64,000 nt of DNA from Eleginops maclovinus. Lineage: Eukaryota > Chordata > Actinopteri > Perciformes > Eleginopidae. This document shows positions 31,225-61,928 of this stretch, piece after piece; within the stretch, counting starts at the first letter, position 1; every line of letters starts with the position of its first letter. The DNA is taken from contig NC_086352.1 in assembly GCF_036324505.1 (NCBI RefSeq), positions 27,244,312 through 27,308,311 of the forward strand, in the 5' to 3' direction. The notes under the pieces were generated by a model that was not told where the DNA came from, ran no database searches, and was given only the letters and a program-made list of their open reading frames with translations. The position numbers and the translations under genes are program-made.

Positions 31225-34200
31225 CTCCCAGCTTCTCCCTCTCTCTTTATTGGAAGTGACAGTACAGTGGAGGCATCAGCGTCACATAAAAAGGCAGCGA
31301 GGTGTGGAGATCAAGGTGATCTCTACCTTGCTTTTTTCCCCTTTTCTGAATTATGCATTTATTCCATTCCCACTTCTTCCTTCTATCATTTCCTTTCCTT
31401 TCCTTTTATCCCCTCTTTCACCATGGGGGAGAATTACGTTCGTTACAACGCCCAGATGATGTCCGGACATGGCCATTAAGCTCGGACACAAAGAAATTAG
31501 TTTTCTCTTTCGCTTTTACTCTGACTCAGTCGCTCTGTGCTGTTTGAAAAGAAGGAAGAAGACAAAGCCTTCAAAGACTGTCCATCGCATTAGCTTCTCA
31601 CTTGCTCTTTTCACATGACAGTGACCCTCCCACCCCTGGGATTTCCTCCGTTCCCACGGGTGATAGTGCTTCCCTGGGACACATAATTAAATCTGTGTGG
31701 AGCAAAAGGAGCACATCCAGCCTAGCAATGCCACTCAGTAAGTTACAGTCGAGTCAAAACACACACACAAATACAGACAGCACTCCTTTTTTTACCAATC
31801 CAAAAGACCGCCCAGATTAGCTCTTGTTAGACAACACTGAGGTGGCCAAATTCTTAAATCCCATCAAAAAGACACAGGCTGTCAGTTATACTCAGGGAAT
31901 AAAAGCTTCCCTAGAGTGAAACAAATCCCTTTGAGCTCATACAGTAGCTTCAAACACACACAGCGGCCACTGAAGTGACGGAGAAGCAGCTAAGAGGAAG
32001 AAAAAGAAAATGCAAAATGCTGCTTACCAACCCTCAGCCTTTGTGGGAGCAAGTGTTAGAGATTAGAAGCTGAACCATGCAGCGCCTTCCTGGTCTCATC
32101 AGTGACCTCACTGTTTACATTCAAAACTTTATAGCCGACCTATCAGCAGCAGACACTCATTTGAACTTGGACCTTAAAATCCAGATTTTGCTCGGCTGTT
32201 TCCTGTTAGGCTGTCAATTTGTACAGTAACAGAAGTTGAATATTAACAAGGATGATGACAGAGGCTGTATAGGATATGTCATCATGCAATAAAAAGCAAC
32301 ACTATATGGCAGGAGAAGGAAAGTAAAACCAAATGATAAGCTGTGCGTCAAATCAGCACACAGGCATTGATTCAACAAGTCAGTCAGAAAAACACTATTC
32401 TCTTCATGCATCGTTCTTTCTAGTATGCATATGAGCTGAGGAGGAAAATTATTAACTTTTTTTGTTATGCTGCTCCCAACTGGAATTGTCAATTTCACAG
32501 TAACCAGATAAAAGTTTGGATTTAAAAAATTAACATTGTATACGGGTGACTGTTTGGCAATTTGAACATAATGATCATGAGGACCACTTATATTTAAGAA
32601 GGCCATAAGCTAAAATGTGTACAGTTTCCCCCTCCTCCCTTCTCTATGCTCCTTGGAAGTGAATTCCCTGAAAATCCCGTCACAATTCTAAGATGTGTTT
32701 CAACAGGTTCTGCTTTTCTATGTGAAAATCCATGCCTCTCTTGCAGACTTTTGCTTAAGTTTATGTTTAGGATCTTCAATCCAGGAGATTAAGTAAAGAT
32801 TTGTGTTCTGCCAATCAAAAAAATGGGGGGCAGTTGAAAATCTTTTCATACGCCATCCTCTGCTTTAACTCCACCGGCTCCCTGGTGCATCTCACATCAG
32901 TTCAACACTCTGACCTCCAGGGAAAACAGAGGAATCTTGATACCTCAAAGCAAAGGTCAACCCTACATTCTGTCATGTCTAGAGTGATCCTGTCTTTGGA
33001 CACATCACTCAGTCCTGATTTCGCTCATTATGGTTAAGGTCATCATATTTTTTTTTCGTTTTGGCCCAATGGTGGTGGAAGTAACTCCTTGTGGAAATCA
33101 TTCACCACCCTCAAAGAATGGCCATGAAGCAACATATGCAATTACTTACACAAATATTTTAGCAGACTAATTTATATGTAGATTTGAGGTTGGTGATAGA
33201 AAGCGTGTTTTGATACTCGGTCAAAATAAGAAGCACATTTAACACCCAGCATGCCTTGGGTGGGGCTCCCTAAGATTCCTGTTCCTTTTTCAGCCTCCTC
33301 CACGAGTTCAACAAGTTTTCCTTTGATGTTTTCGATTACAAAGAAAAAAACGTATGCCGTTTAACTCCGTCAAGATTCAAATGAGAAAACAAGCAATGTT
33401 ATTTTATCTACATTTGTCCCAGACACACACTGTAAACCGCCGGCAGCTGTTAATCCTGTGTTTGTGTTGAAGTGTGGATTATAGCTTCAAAACAAAACCT
33501 AGTATCTCTGCGCTGATGAAGCATCTGGGGACAAAATCATTTTTATTCTCAACGAGAGACTGAGCAGTCTGTGGTTCATGAAGAGGACTGAAATAAACTG
33601 CAAGCGGAGGAAACCTGTGTGAAAGACTAGCAACAAACCTGAGCTGTATTACGCTTCAGATAATTAAAGACATGCTCTGGCTTATTTAATATTGATGTCT
33701 GATAATTAAGGGATCACAGCGTTAACAGGATTTTGCTACCTCTCTCTTTCCTCTTGTGCTGTCACTCTGACACACCTGAACATCTACAGACACACAACAG
33801 CATACGCTCTAAATGAGCTCTTTAGTGGTTAATTAGGACTCTGGTGCATTCACTGTAGGGGTTGTGATATGGCATTTTGGTAGGGGTGGGGTGACAAAAG
33901 AGCTCGCTGGAGACATCATTAACAACTAATTGATTTCATAAGCGGTATTTTGAGAGTGATCGCACACACGCTTCCTTCAAATAAGCTCAGACTGAACCAT
34001 TTATATCAGTGTGCAGCTTACTGGTGGGGAATAAATGGCACGTTTTACAACATGGGGTGGGGATAAAAGATATGGATATAGCCCAAGATATGATGATGTT
34101 TAACAAAGGAAGAGGGATTCACTGCTCTTTCTCCTCCCTCCTTGGTTCTCTGTCTATCCACAGCTCTGTTCCCTCTGAATTACAGCCTAATTGAATTAGA

Positions 34201-34993
34201 GCTGTGTGATTAGAGTCTGCGTAGCACAGCGACAGTCCCTAGTGCTCATCATCCGTGGTACTGTGAGGCCTTTGTGAATTGGAAGGAAGGGGTGGGTGAG
34301 CAACTGAAACAGTGCATGGGTGAGAAGTGGGTTCAACCATGAGTAGAGCAGGGAAACTGATTGCAGGGAGACGACAGTCGTCCAGCTTAAACTGAAACGT
34401 CTCACCGGAGTGAAAAATAAAAGCATGGCGAAACAGTGTGTAAAAGACGATGCACATTTCAGTCATTTTGCAAGATATGAGAGTAGCTGTAGCAGTAATG
34501 ACCAGCCCTCTGATTTATTAGCCTGTTAGGGTCCATCGTAAAGCAGGCAGCGGATAAACAGGAGCTGTAGAAGCGCTGGTTCCCGCTGGCCTCGGTGTGA
34601 ATAGAAATAACGACTTTGGACACGTAAATCTCTGGGGAACTTTCATTAGCGCCCGACAAAGCCACAAAGAGCCATCACACAGACTCTAAATGTTTTGCAG
34701 TTGGCCTTCAGGCAGCGCTGCTCTGCTCATTCACACATCCAAGGCACCCTGGCTGGGAGGCGGTGCACAAGTCGATCCCCTTAATTGAGCGGCTCTCTTC
34801 AGGAAACCAGTAGCATGCTAACAGTCGGCCTCTCACGGTGAGCACTAATTAGCCAGGTTCCTGAGGTGGTTTCAGTCGTCTCACGTCCAGCATTTATCTG
34901 AGGACAGCCAATAATGTGCTCCCGCTTTCCACTGTGCCTTCACACAGTTCAGCGGCGATAGGAACCCAAAGTAATAACAGCTGTCAAATGTAC
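31225..34993. other. Non-coding stretch
   Basis: No gene or clear repeat is found. There is a TTTCC pentamer patch at about 31385-31406. The part from 34700 to 35030 is compact and balanced in composition, contains TAATTA and CCAAT motifs, and leads into the X-box pair. It is the best enhancer candidate of this stretch. Confidence 0.5.
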
Positions 34994-35022
34994 GTTACCC
35001 TGGCAACCATTTCTCTGGCAAC
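34994..35022. promoter_or_regulatory. Tandem RFX X-boxes (one perfect, one degenerate)
   Basis: GTTACCCTGGCAAC at 34994-35007 fits GTTNCCNNGGNAAC completely. A second site at 35009-35022, ATTTCTCTGGCAAC, has two mismatches but an intact right half. The adjacent placement in the same orientation makes a chance origin less likely than for a single site. Function as an RFX-bound distal element is inferred. Confidence 0.5.
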
Positions 35023-45002
<9,980 letters not shown>

Positions 45003-45150
45003 GGACGGACGGACGGACGGACGGACGGACGGACGGACGGACGGACGGACGGACGGACGGACGGACGGACGGACGGACGGACGGACGGACGGACGGACGG
45101 ACGGACGGACGGACGGACGGACGGACGGACGGACGGACGGACGGACGGAC
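45003..45150. repeat. (GGAC)37 tetranucleotide array
   Basis: Thirty-seven uninterrupted GGAC units make 148 bp with a CpG in every unit junction. On the minus strand this reads as a spurious Ser-Val-Arg-Pro repeat. It is joined directly to the AC array that follows. Confidence 0.97.
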
Positions 45151-47840
<2,690 letters not shown>

Positions 47841-47910
47841 CAAGGCAAGGCAAGGGAAGTTTATTTATATAGCACCTTTCAACATAAGGCAAATCAAAGT
47901 GCTTTCAGGA
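47841..47910 (-). repeat. Tail of a fish LINE/SINE, minus strand
   Basis: On the plus strand the copy reads AAGGCAAGGCAAGGGAAGTT, then TTATTTATATAGCACCTTTC, then 'aaatcaaagtgcttt'. Its reverse complement is a common fish retroposon tail: 'aagcactttg', 'gtgctatataaataaa' and terminal CCTTG repeats. No coding part is present. I cannot assign the exact family from 70 bp. Confidence 0.55.
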
Positions 47911-50142
47911 AAATGGATCAGATAACTACATTAACAAAGCAAGATGTACAATCATCCAATGATAGTGAATGTTTGCATCACGGACAAAAACATGCAAATT
48001 TCAATATGTGTGAATCTTCCAGTTATTAGATCAGCCTGTTCAGCTGCAGGCATGGCAGATTGGGAGTGTGAGGAAGCGGAAGCAAAACCTTTGCAGGTGA
48101 GCAGAAGGAGGAAGAAAAAGAGACAAAAGGAAGATAAGAGAGAAAAAGTAAAGTGCCAATAACAGGATACAGCTCTCTAGGATTAAAGATCCCTTCACTT
48201 GCTACAATGCTGTGAAATGTACTACGTGTCAAGATGCTGGGGGCTGAAACTTTAGTAAAAGTGCAACACTTATGACCAATATCACACTTATTTTATTTAG
48301 ATAGGGCCTGTATCTTATACTGTTCTAATCCCTACTACTTCCAGGACCTACCGTTCATCCTCTGATGCCAATCCTCCTTCAGAAACTCGATTACCCTCCC
48401 CTTGCCCAAAAGCCTCTCTTTTGCGCTGAGAAAAATAAAATGGTTCAGGACAGGATGCAGAAACAGTGGCCCTCTAACCAGTAGTGAGAGGATGGCTGTG
48501 TGCTCTTTCCACTGACACAAGGAGTACAGCAATCAATTTACACAGAACATCAATATATTCATTTGTTCTATGGCAATACGCTGAAAAAAACAATTATATT
48601 ACATTATCAATCATCATCCGATTCATTTTCTGTCAATCAGGGTATTGATAAATGGACTAAGGTTGTAGGGTGAAGTAATTTACATGACTTTCAAATTTAA
48701 ACAATCAATTACATAAACAAAAACCAAATGTAACTCATTTTAAAGTCTACTTTAAGTACCCTTTAAATTACCGGTACTTTACATTAACAGACATCACCAC
48801 CTTTATAAACAAGGTCCTGCCCAGAGGAAAGCATGGTGTTAAGTCAGCAGGCAGAAGGGAGTGTTTGTATGCAGAGCAAGAGGGGAAGAGAAGAAATTAA
48901 ATTAATTTAGCTCCATTTGTCTCTCACCAAAGATTGCCTGGGTGCTTTCTGTAGCAGCAGTCCGTGTTCAGAGTATTGATTGTTTTTACCCACACACCCC
49001 TCATCTCATTACCTAAGCGTGCACGATGTAGAGGTCACTTTAATATTTTGCTCATGTACACTACCAGTCTTGTTTCCCCTGCGGTGAGGAGTAGATAAAC
49101 AGCACGTCTCGAGCACAACGATCAATAAGAGTTAACTAGAGAAAACCTCTGTGGCTACAACACAGTAGAAGGAAACTTGGTCAAATAAAGTTAGTTTGTT
49201 ATTAAGTGTTCTTTATGAAACTGTAAGCCTTCTGGGACTTTATTTTTAGTCTCACCAGCTCTGAGCATTGCTTTCTCCTAAAAAGCTTTCACTTTCCTGT
49301 GTTGTTCATTCTTCTTTTGTAGCTCAGGAAGATTTTATCGAGGTGAACTCTCAGGAAACTCAAGAGAAAACTCTTTGCAGCGTTAACTATAGGTTGGTTT
49401 CATAGCAGAGCTGATTTTACTGAATCCTGAAATAATTGGTAACTATCACAACAACCATTTTTCCTGTATTTCAATACAATTAAAATCCTACAAATAACAC
49501 ATTGTAATGTATTGGTCATCATGCCAGAGGAAGGAAAAGATCTTGGGGCTTAAATTTGAAAAACGTCCGACCTGTCTTGGCATTCATTGGTGTGTGAAAC
49601 TAGTTTCTCTTGAACTTACAAATTATGACCTGTGAAATTAAGATATAATTAAAAGATTTCTTTGAATATGGAAGTGAAAGTAGTAGACCATATTGTTTTT
49701 AGAGTAAACAAGTCTGACAAGTCCTATCAGTTATGGAAATACATTTTGCCGTAGTAATAAGCTAACATCAGAAGGCGAAGAGCGAACCTACCTTTGTGTT
49801 AATTCAATATGATGGAGCACAGGGAGATTTTAGAGAATTTTTCCAGAAGCGGCATGAGCACAATAACACTTTAGATGCCTTATCGAGCAACAAAAGAATG
49901 CAAAATGAAAGATAGGAAATACAATTTCAATATATTGACGGTCACTATGCGGCACACGTACACTGTGTTCTGATTCTATTAAGTCGTTTCTCCAAACAAC
50001 ACTATCAACATTTAGATCTTCCTTCAGCTCCCCTCCACAGTATTCTCTTTGCGCCCCTCTTTGGAGAATCAGAGCGGGATGACATTAAGAGTGTGTTGAT
50101 ATTCTGCAGAGGTTGCAGTGTCTGGGTCACCACATTTACCCA
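47911..50142. other. A/T-rich non-coding stretch
   Basis: About 2.2 kb with no recognised gene. The one notable motif is the PBX-MEIS site at 48630, annotated separately. Confidence 0.5.
48630..48639 (-). promoter_or_regulatory. PBX-MEIS/PREP composite motif
   Basis: Read on the minus strand, the decamer TGATTGACAG is the exact composite half-site pair for PBX with MEIS or PREP homeodomain partners. It lies in A/T-rich sequence. A perfect 10-mer is expected by chance roughly once per half megabase on both strands, so it is suggestive only. Confidence 0.35.
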
Positions 50143-50181
50143 GGGGGGGGGGGGTGAAGAAAGGAAAGGAGAGGAAGGAAA
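50143..50181 (+). repeat. G12 run plus polypurine patch
   Basis: Twelve consecutive G bases (50143-50154) are followed after one T by a purine-rich GAAGAAAGGAAAGG stretch. Such runs are prone to length error in sequencing, so the exact count should be treated with care. Confidence 0.85.
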
Positions 50182-52148
50182 GTGAGGTGGAAATGTGTGT
50201 TAGGGTTAACACAGCGAGTCCATTGTGTATTCAGGAGTGTGTCTGTTTCATTTTCTGAGCTCTCTGGTGTATTTTCTGACTCAGAACAAAGCCGAGATAT
50301 TCTGTGCAGTCTCAGGTCCTTCACTATCGTCAGAGATAGCTGAGGATGAATGGAGACCTTTGAAGGACTTCTCTCAGTTTGGAGACAAGGACGGAATTTT
50401 GGTCCACTGTGGCCTCCCTTCCTCATTCACAATGACACATGCAGCTGCAGAGCCACTTGACAGACAAGCATACCACTTTTGTGAAGCGCTGAAACTTCAC
50501 AAGTGCACGATAAAAAATGTAGGAATGGATGGATCGGCACAATGCAAACTACCAAAGATTCCACAATAACACTGCTGTTGAAATGTCTGGTACATTAGAG
50601 AAAAGTGCTTTGCCTAGGAGGTTCACATGTTGCATGCTACAGTGTCCCTTAAAGCATCTTTAGAAAAATAATTATTACACAAGGTTGTTTATCTTAGTGT
50701 CTCAATTCTAAAACCGAAGCAAGTTCTCCAGTTAGATCATCAGAAAAGACACCAAGAAGGCCTTTGTCTGCAGAACGGCAAGAGACATTTGGTTTAAAAT
50801 GTTTATAGTATTATAGTGCAGTTAAATTTGCGTTTAAGGTAATAAATCTAACTGCGCATTGAGAGATAGGGATACTAAGAGGCAGGCTGTGTCCTCCTGC
50901 TCCGCTGGAGCTTGTTTACATATTAAGTGCTGACTGGTCAGTTGATTTTGCTGCATTACTCTGAAAAATGATAATCTTGCAGCTCTGTTTACTGGTGCAT
51001 CTGCAAACTGTAAATACTGACATTACTGGATTCCTGATTGCGGTGCCACTTCGCACCTTTGTGGATCAGATGCTAAGAGCAACATGAGGCGTTACAGTTC
51101 CATTTCAAATGATATCCATTCACTTCTTTTTTCAAATGTTGCTGCATGTGAGAGCACACCGTAAGGGTATTCCTCGTAAATGCAACCACAGACATAGTGA
51201 ATGAATCTCAGTATACTGTATGTGTGTGTGTATTTTTGTAAGGCCGTATGCTGTGTTTCAGAGGAGCAGGAGCATGGTTGATGTTAATACCTCCGCCAGG
51301 TGTCCACTATCTCCTGCAAGTACGCCGCGAGCAGCCTGCGACATCAGCCAGAAGAACTGGGAGGGTTGTGCGTGTGTGTGCGTGCATGTGTGTGTGTGTT
51401 TGAAGGGGGGCTGTTTCTGAAAAACATTATGCTATTACAGCCTGAGTAAATCAGCACAGTGGGGTGAGGGGCCTGGAGTGTTTCGTTCACAGTGAGGGGC
51501 TCGCAGGAAATCAATAGGAGAGGGAAAGCCCTTCAGAAACCGAACGGCCTCCGGCGAGAGAGAGGCTGCAGAGCGACGACATGGAGGGGTAAAAAGAAAA
51601 ACATGAAAGAGGGGAAATGAGCAAAAAAGGGACGAGAATAGGGAGATGGGAGAAGAGGTATGGAGATGGGAGGTTAAGGTAGATCTCTTTTCCACAGGGA
51701 AGACAGTAGTGACATGATGGATGGGCTGGGATGAGCAAGAAGTATCCATATGAAAACACACACAACAATATGAGCCAAATACAAACAGCGTTGCTCAGAT
51801 ACCAAACCCTGCAGCTGACCACACCAGTGACCCAGATGATTGGTTTCCAGATGGGAGCTTTAATTCTAAATGGAAAACGGCAATAGGAATGATAATGTAA
51901 ATTAAATACAAGTAATTTCATATCAGAGTTTTTAGCAACTCTGTGAAAAAAACGCAACTTATACAACACTGGCAAACTTAGAAACGGCAGAGAAAATAAT
52001 TAATAAATAACAATGATTTATCTGCCAGCATTACCAGGAGCTGGGTTAGAAAGTCAATCATTTAAAAAAATGCATTTTTAACACAAAGGATGGCTATTTT
52101 ACCTTGCAGTGTATCTCAGCTCTAATGAACTAGCCTGATTATATTCCA
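50182..52148. other. Non-coding stretch
   Basis: No gene recognised. A short GT-rich patch lies at about 51219-51232 and another at 51367-51400. The frames at 50225-50569 (plus) and 51511-51975 (minus) have no recognisable domain. Confidence 0.5.
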
Positions 52149-52395
52149 CTCCATCCATCCATGGATCAATTTTCTGCCACTTATCTGGGTCTGGGTCTCA
52201 GATGCAGTGGGCAGAGCAAAGTAGTCCTGACATCCCTCTCCCTAGCCACATCCTCAGGCTCTTCCTGGGGGACCCCGAGGTGTTTCCACACCAGATGTAT
52301 GTGCTGGGTTGGCCCCCGGGTCTCCTCCCAGTAGGAAGTATGCAAAATACCTCCAGAGGAATCTTGTGGTTATCTGAGCTGCTCATAAGACTCTG
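52149..52395 (-). mobile_element. 3' end of a Rex3/RTE-like LINE
   Basis: On the plus strand the segment opens with CCATCCATCCATGG, meaning the element runs on the minus strand and ends in a GATG repeat, the tail reported for Rex3. Internal text such as 'ctgccacttatctggg', 'ggaccccgaggtg' and 'cccgggtctcctcccag' matches the 3' coding end of this fish LINE as I remember it. The copy is about 250 bp, 5'-truncated and diverged. Frames on both strands stay open for 64-67 codons by descent from the reverse-transcriptase ORF, but no functional protein remains. Confidence 0.6.
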
Positions 52396-58932
<6,537 letters not shown>

Positions 58933-58980
58933 ATTGGCTGGCAGTCGGGGGCCGCCTCATTGGAAGTGAGCTCTGATTGG
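58933..58980 (-). promoter_or_regulatory. Cluster of three inverted CCAAT boxes
   Basis: ATTGG occurs at 58933-58937, 58959-58963 and 58976-58980, all in the same orientation within 48 bp of GC-balanced sequence. Clustered CCAAT boxes are typical of NF-Y-bound TATA-less promoters and enhancers. I see no transcription start signal or exon nearby, so promoter function is speculative. Confidence 0.35.
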
Positions 58981-59918
58981 CCCGGCTGTGTTCTTCATTA
59001 GAGAACACTTGGACAGCGGGTTGACCCCTGGAAGGTTCCAGAGCATGATGTGATAAATGAGCTTTTTCTTTTATGTCACACCGACCGATCATATACACAT
59101 GCATGCACACATAGAAGCTCGTTAATGCATGCATATGAACACACACACACACACACACACTTTTACTTTCACACTTTGTGAATACTGCATCATTTAAAGA
59201 CTGCTGAAATTTAGCCGCCTGCAGACTTGGCTCCCAAATCTAAGTTAACCTTTAGTCAAAAGTGCTTACAGTAGTCTAAATTAAGATATGCAACAGCTAA
59301 ACAGCCTCATTTGCATTCTGGATGAGGCAACATTTTTGGCAGGTGCTGTAGAGTCCGGGCTGACCTTAATTTAAGGATCCAAACAGAAACACAATCAGTG
59401 GGAACTCAGTGAATCTCTGCATCTTATAGACTCCTCCGGTATGTAACTGCTGTTAGGATATAAACAAATATACTTTGCTGTAGTGGTTTAACACAACAGA
59501 CACGGAAAATAAACTGAGCCTGAATAAAAAATAATCTGCACCTTCGCAGCTAGAAAACTGTCATTTCCAGGCTGAGACGATAGACGATAGACACACTGAG
59601 AAAATAATGTCACACAATAAAAGGATATGATCTGTTCTAATGTCAATAAAAGCACACCCTGTAATCTTTGAAGCCGTAACAGGTCCACAGTTAGCATTGG
59701 TTTGGTTTCCTGTGATATCATTGTCGTATCTTGAATTAAAAGAGATACCAAAAATCTCACACAGCTAGAAATTCAAACAAATCAATTTGAGCTGTTAAGA
59801 CCATCCTTACTTTACGGCCTACCACAACAACCTGTGTCAACTTGAAATACAAATTAATCCTCCATCATAAACAACTGCAACACCTCACTGTGATGGATGT
59901 AAGCCTCCACTTTAAACT
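58981..59918. other. Non-coding stretch with short CA run
   Basis: A 21-bp CA run lies at 59140-59160. The remainder is A/T-rich without recognised gene or repeat. Confidence 0.5.
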
Positions 59919-59948
59919 GAAAGGGAGGGGGAGGGGGGAGGGGGAGGG

Positions 59949-60010
<62 letters not shown>

Positions 60011-60028
60011 GAGAGAGAGAGAGGGAGA
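59919..60028 (+). repeat. Polypurine tract with G-quadruplex motif
   Basis: All 110 bases are purines. The left part (59923-59951) consists of five G-tracts of 3, 5, 6, 5 and 6 G separated by single A bases, which satisfies the canonical G3+N1-7 quadruplex rule with one-base loops. The right part is about 78 bp of GA repeat with two GGG interruptions. Mirror-symmetric GA tracts can also form triplex H-DNA. Structure formation is inferred from sequence. Confidence 0.9.
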
Positions 60029-60424
60029 CTGATTGTGTTTTGTTACAGAGATACCAGCAGGATTCAGCTCTTCGGTGAAAACCACTGGGGCAGAAGAGAT
60101 GTTGGAGAGGGAGCAGCAGGAAGAGAAGGGTAGAAGATTTAAGGAAGGCCGTTTCTGAGAGTCATCTATCACACTGCAACACAGAGAGATGCACATAAAG
60201 CAATCTAATCAAGACAATATGGTAGCTTTCTCTCTAGCTTACAAATCTAGCTTACTCTAGCTTCTAATGCAGTTATACTCTGTGATAAGCCAACTGTTTA
60301 ATAATACCTGCTTATCAAACACTGCTTAGGCATATTTAATCTTGGCTTCTTTTAGATAGAGGCAATTTATTAGCTAGTAGTAAAAGAAGATGGGTGGACA
60401 CGAGGCATGTTAAATTATATAATC
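60029..60424. other. Non-coding stretch
   Basis: About 400 bp between the polypurine tract and the ATT array. No gene is recognised; there are short repeats of TAGCTTAC-type words around 60220-60260. Confidence 0.5.
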
Positions 60425-60478
60425 ATTATTATTATTATTATCATCTTTATTATTATTATTATTATTATTATTATAATA

Positions 60479-60520
<42 letters not shown>

Positions 60521-60568
60521 TTATTATTATTATTATTATCATCTTTATTATTATTATCATTATTATTA
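60425..60568. repeat. (ATT)n trinucleotide microsatellite
   Basis: About 144 bp of ATT repeat interrupted by ATCATCTTT twice and by a short inverted AAT segment near 60471-60480. The poly-Tyr/Ile frame is an artefact. Confidence 0.95.
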
Positions 60569-61385
60569 AAATAAGCAGAGTTGTGGGATGTTGCTTTTTC
60601 TGTTAAATGGAATGTTATTAGCTAAAGGTTTAAACGCACATACACAAACACACACATGCTGCATTTGTACACATTCCATGTTCCACACTGTTGCTGTCGC
60701 ACAACTCAACCACTTCAAACACACACACATCTCCAAACATGCTGCTTTTATGTGTCAGAGTGTGTCTTATCTCCTGCTCAACACTGCATCAAGGTACCGG
60801 CTCCTCTGCCTCTGAGGCACACACTATCACTCTGTTATCACTGCGGCTACAGGGGGTCTCCTTAGTGAAAAACCCTCATTTTCTCGCTGCTTCAGCCAAC
60901 TGGCACCACCTCCTGCTCTCCTGCAGCACCCCCTCCCCTCACCACTCAATTTTGCGATCTCCACAGTTCAGCGAGCCGGGGAGGGCCGACGTAAGAGGGT
61001 CATTCCTAGTATTTGGTGCCATTTGAGTCCCATTGACATAATATGGTATATTTTGTGTACAAATGGGCTTCTACTTATTTCTAAACCCTTTTCTTGTATG
61101 CTTAACCACCCTCTACCATAGGACACAATTATATGTACACAGGATAAATGAATTTAAAATAAAATAGTCTGATTTTAGCACAAGTACACTAAAATACTAT
61201 GTCCCCAGACATGTTTGCGTGACTTCAGTTACATATATAAGTAAGGAAAATCTAATAAATTCAAGGTTTTTCATCATTTCTGTATTGTCTTATTTAAAGT
61301 ATTTCTCACCAGATGTTATTTTCTGTTATTAATGCATAAATAAATGCTTAAAATCTTTCAAATATGTTATGTCCCTGAGTCAACT
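60569..61385. other. Non-coding flank of the right-end element
   Basis: No gene is recognised. Half-matches to the element motif (TGTCCCC near 61200, TGTCCCTGAG near 61369) may mark the left part of the element, whose exact left end I cannot find. The segment 60880-61010 is C-rich. Confidence 0.4.
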
Positions 61386-61747
61386 GTCCCCCCTGTTACT
61401 CTGATGAGAATTCCATAGAACGCATCATCTGACTATTCTTTTAGTCACATGACTCTCTAATGTAACAATATTTTTGGAGGGAAAACATTCAAGAAGAAGC
61501 AGAGTAAGTACCACTCTTTACTCAACATTTATTTCAATGTTTTATAAAGGTTTACTGATGAGGTCAAGCATAACACGTCCACCCTGTTATGCTTGTTTAT
61601 AGTGGGAACTAATATTTGTTTGTAATTTTGATAATATGGTTAATAAACATGTTAAAAATCGTTGTCAGTGATCATCATGTACTAGCTTGTTGTTCATCAA
61701 ATTAGCAGTAATGGCTGACTTTAGCATAAAATGTCCCCTCTGTTACT

Positions 61748-61786
61748 GTCCCTCCTGTTACTGTAATGCACGGTAACAGGGGGGAC
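61748..61786. repeat. Inverted pair of element motifs (hairpin)
   Basis: GTCCCTCCTGTTAC (61748-61761) and GTAACAGGGGGGAC (61773-61786) are inverted copies separated by 11 nt, with 13 of 14 positions pairing. They may serve as a paired transposase-binding site. Confidence 0.7.
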
Positions 61787-61928
61787 ACATAGTAACAGGG
61801 TCGATATAAGATTTACATTTTGTTTCTTTAAGTGTGAATTGGTATGTATTATTAACGTATTATGTATTAATTTGCTGTATACTTCCAAAAAAGATGATTT
61901 GAAATAGTATGCATGTATTTGTCAGGGA

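Noticed and set aside
50225..50569. 114-codon plus-strand ORF with a hydrophobic start
   Set aside because: The first residues look like a signal peptide, but the rest has no family feature and no splice sites or promoter were evident.
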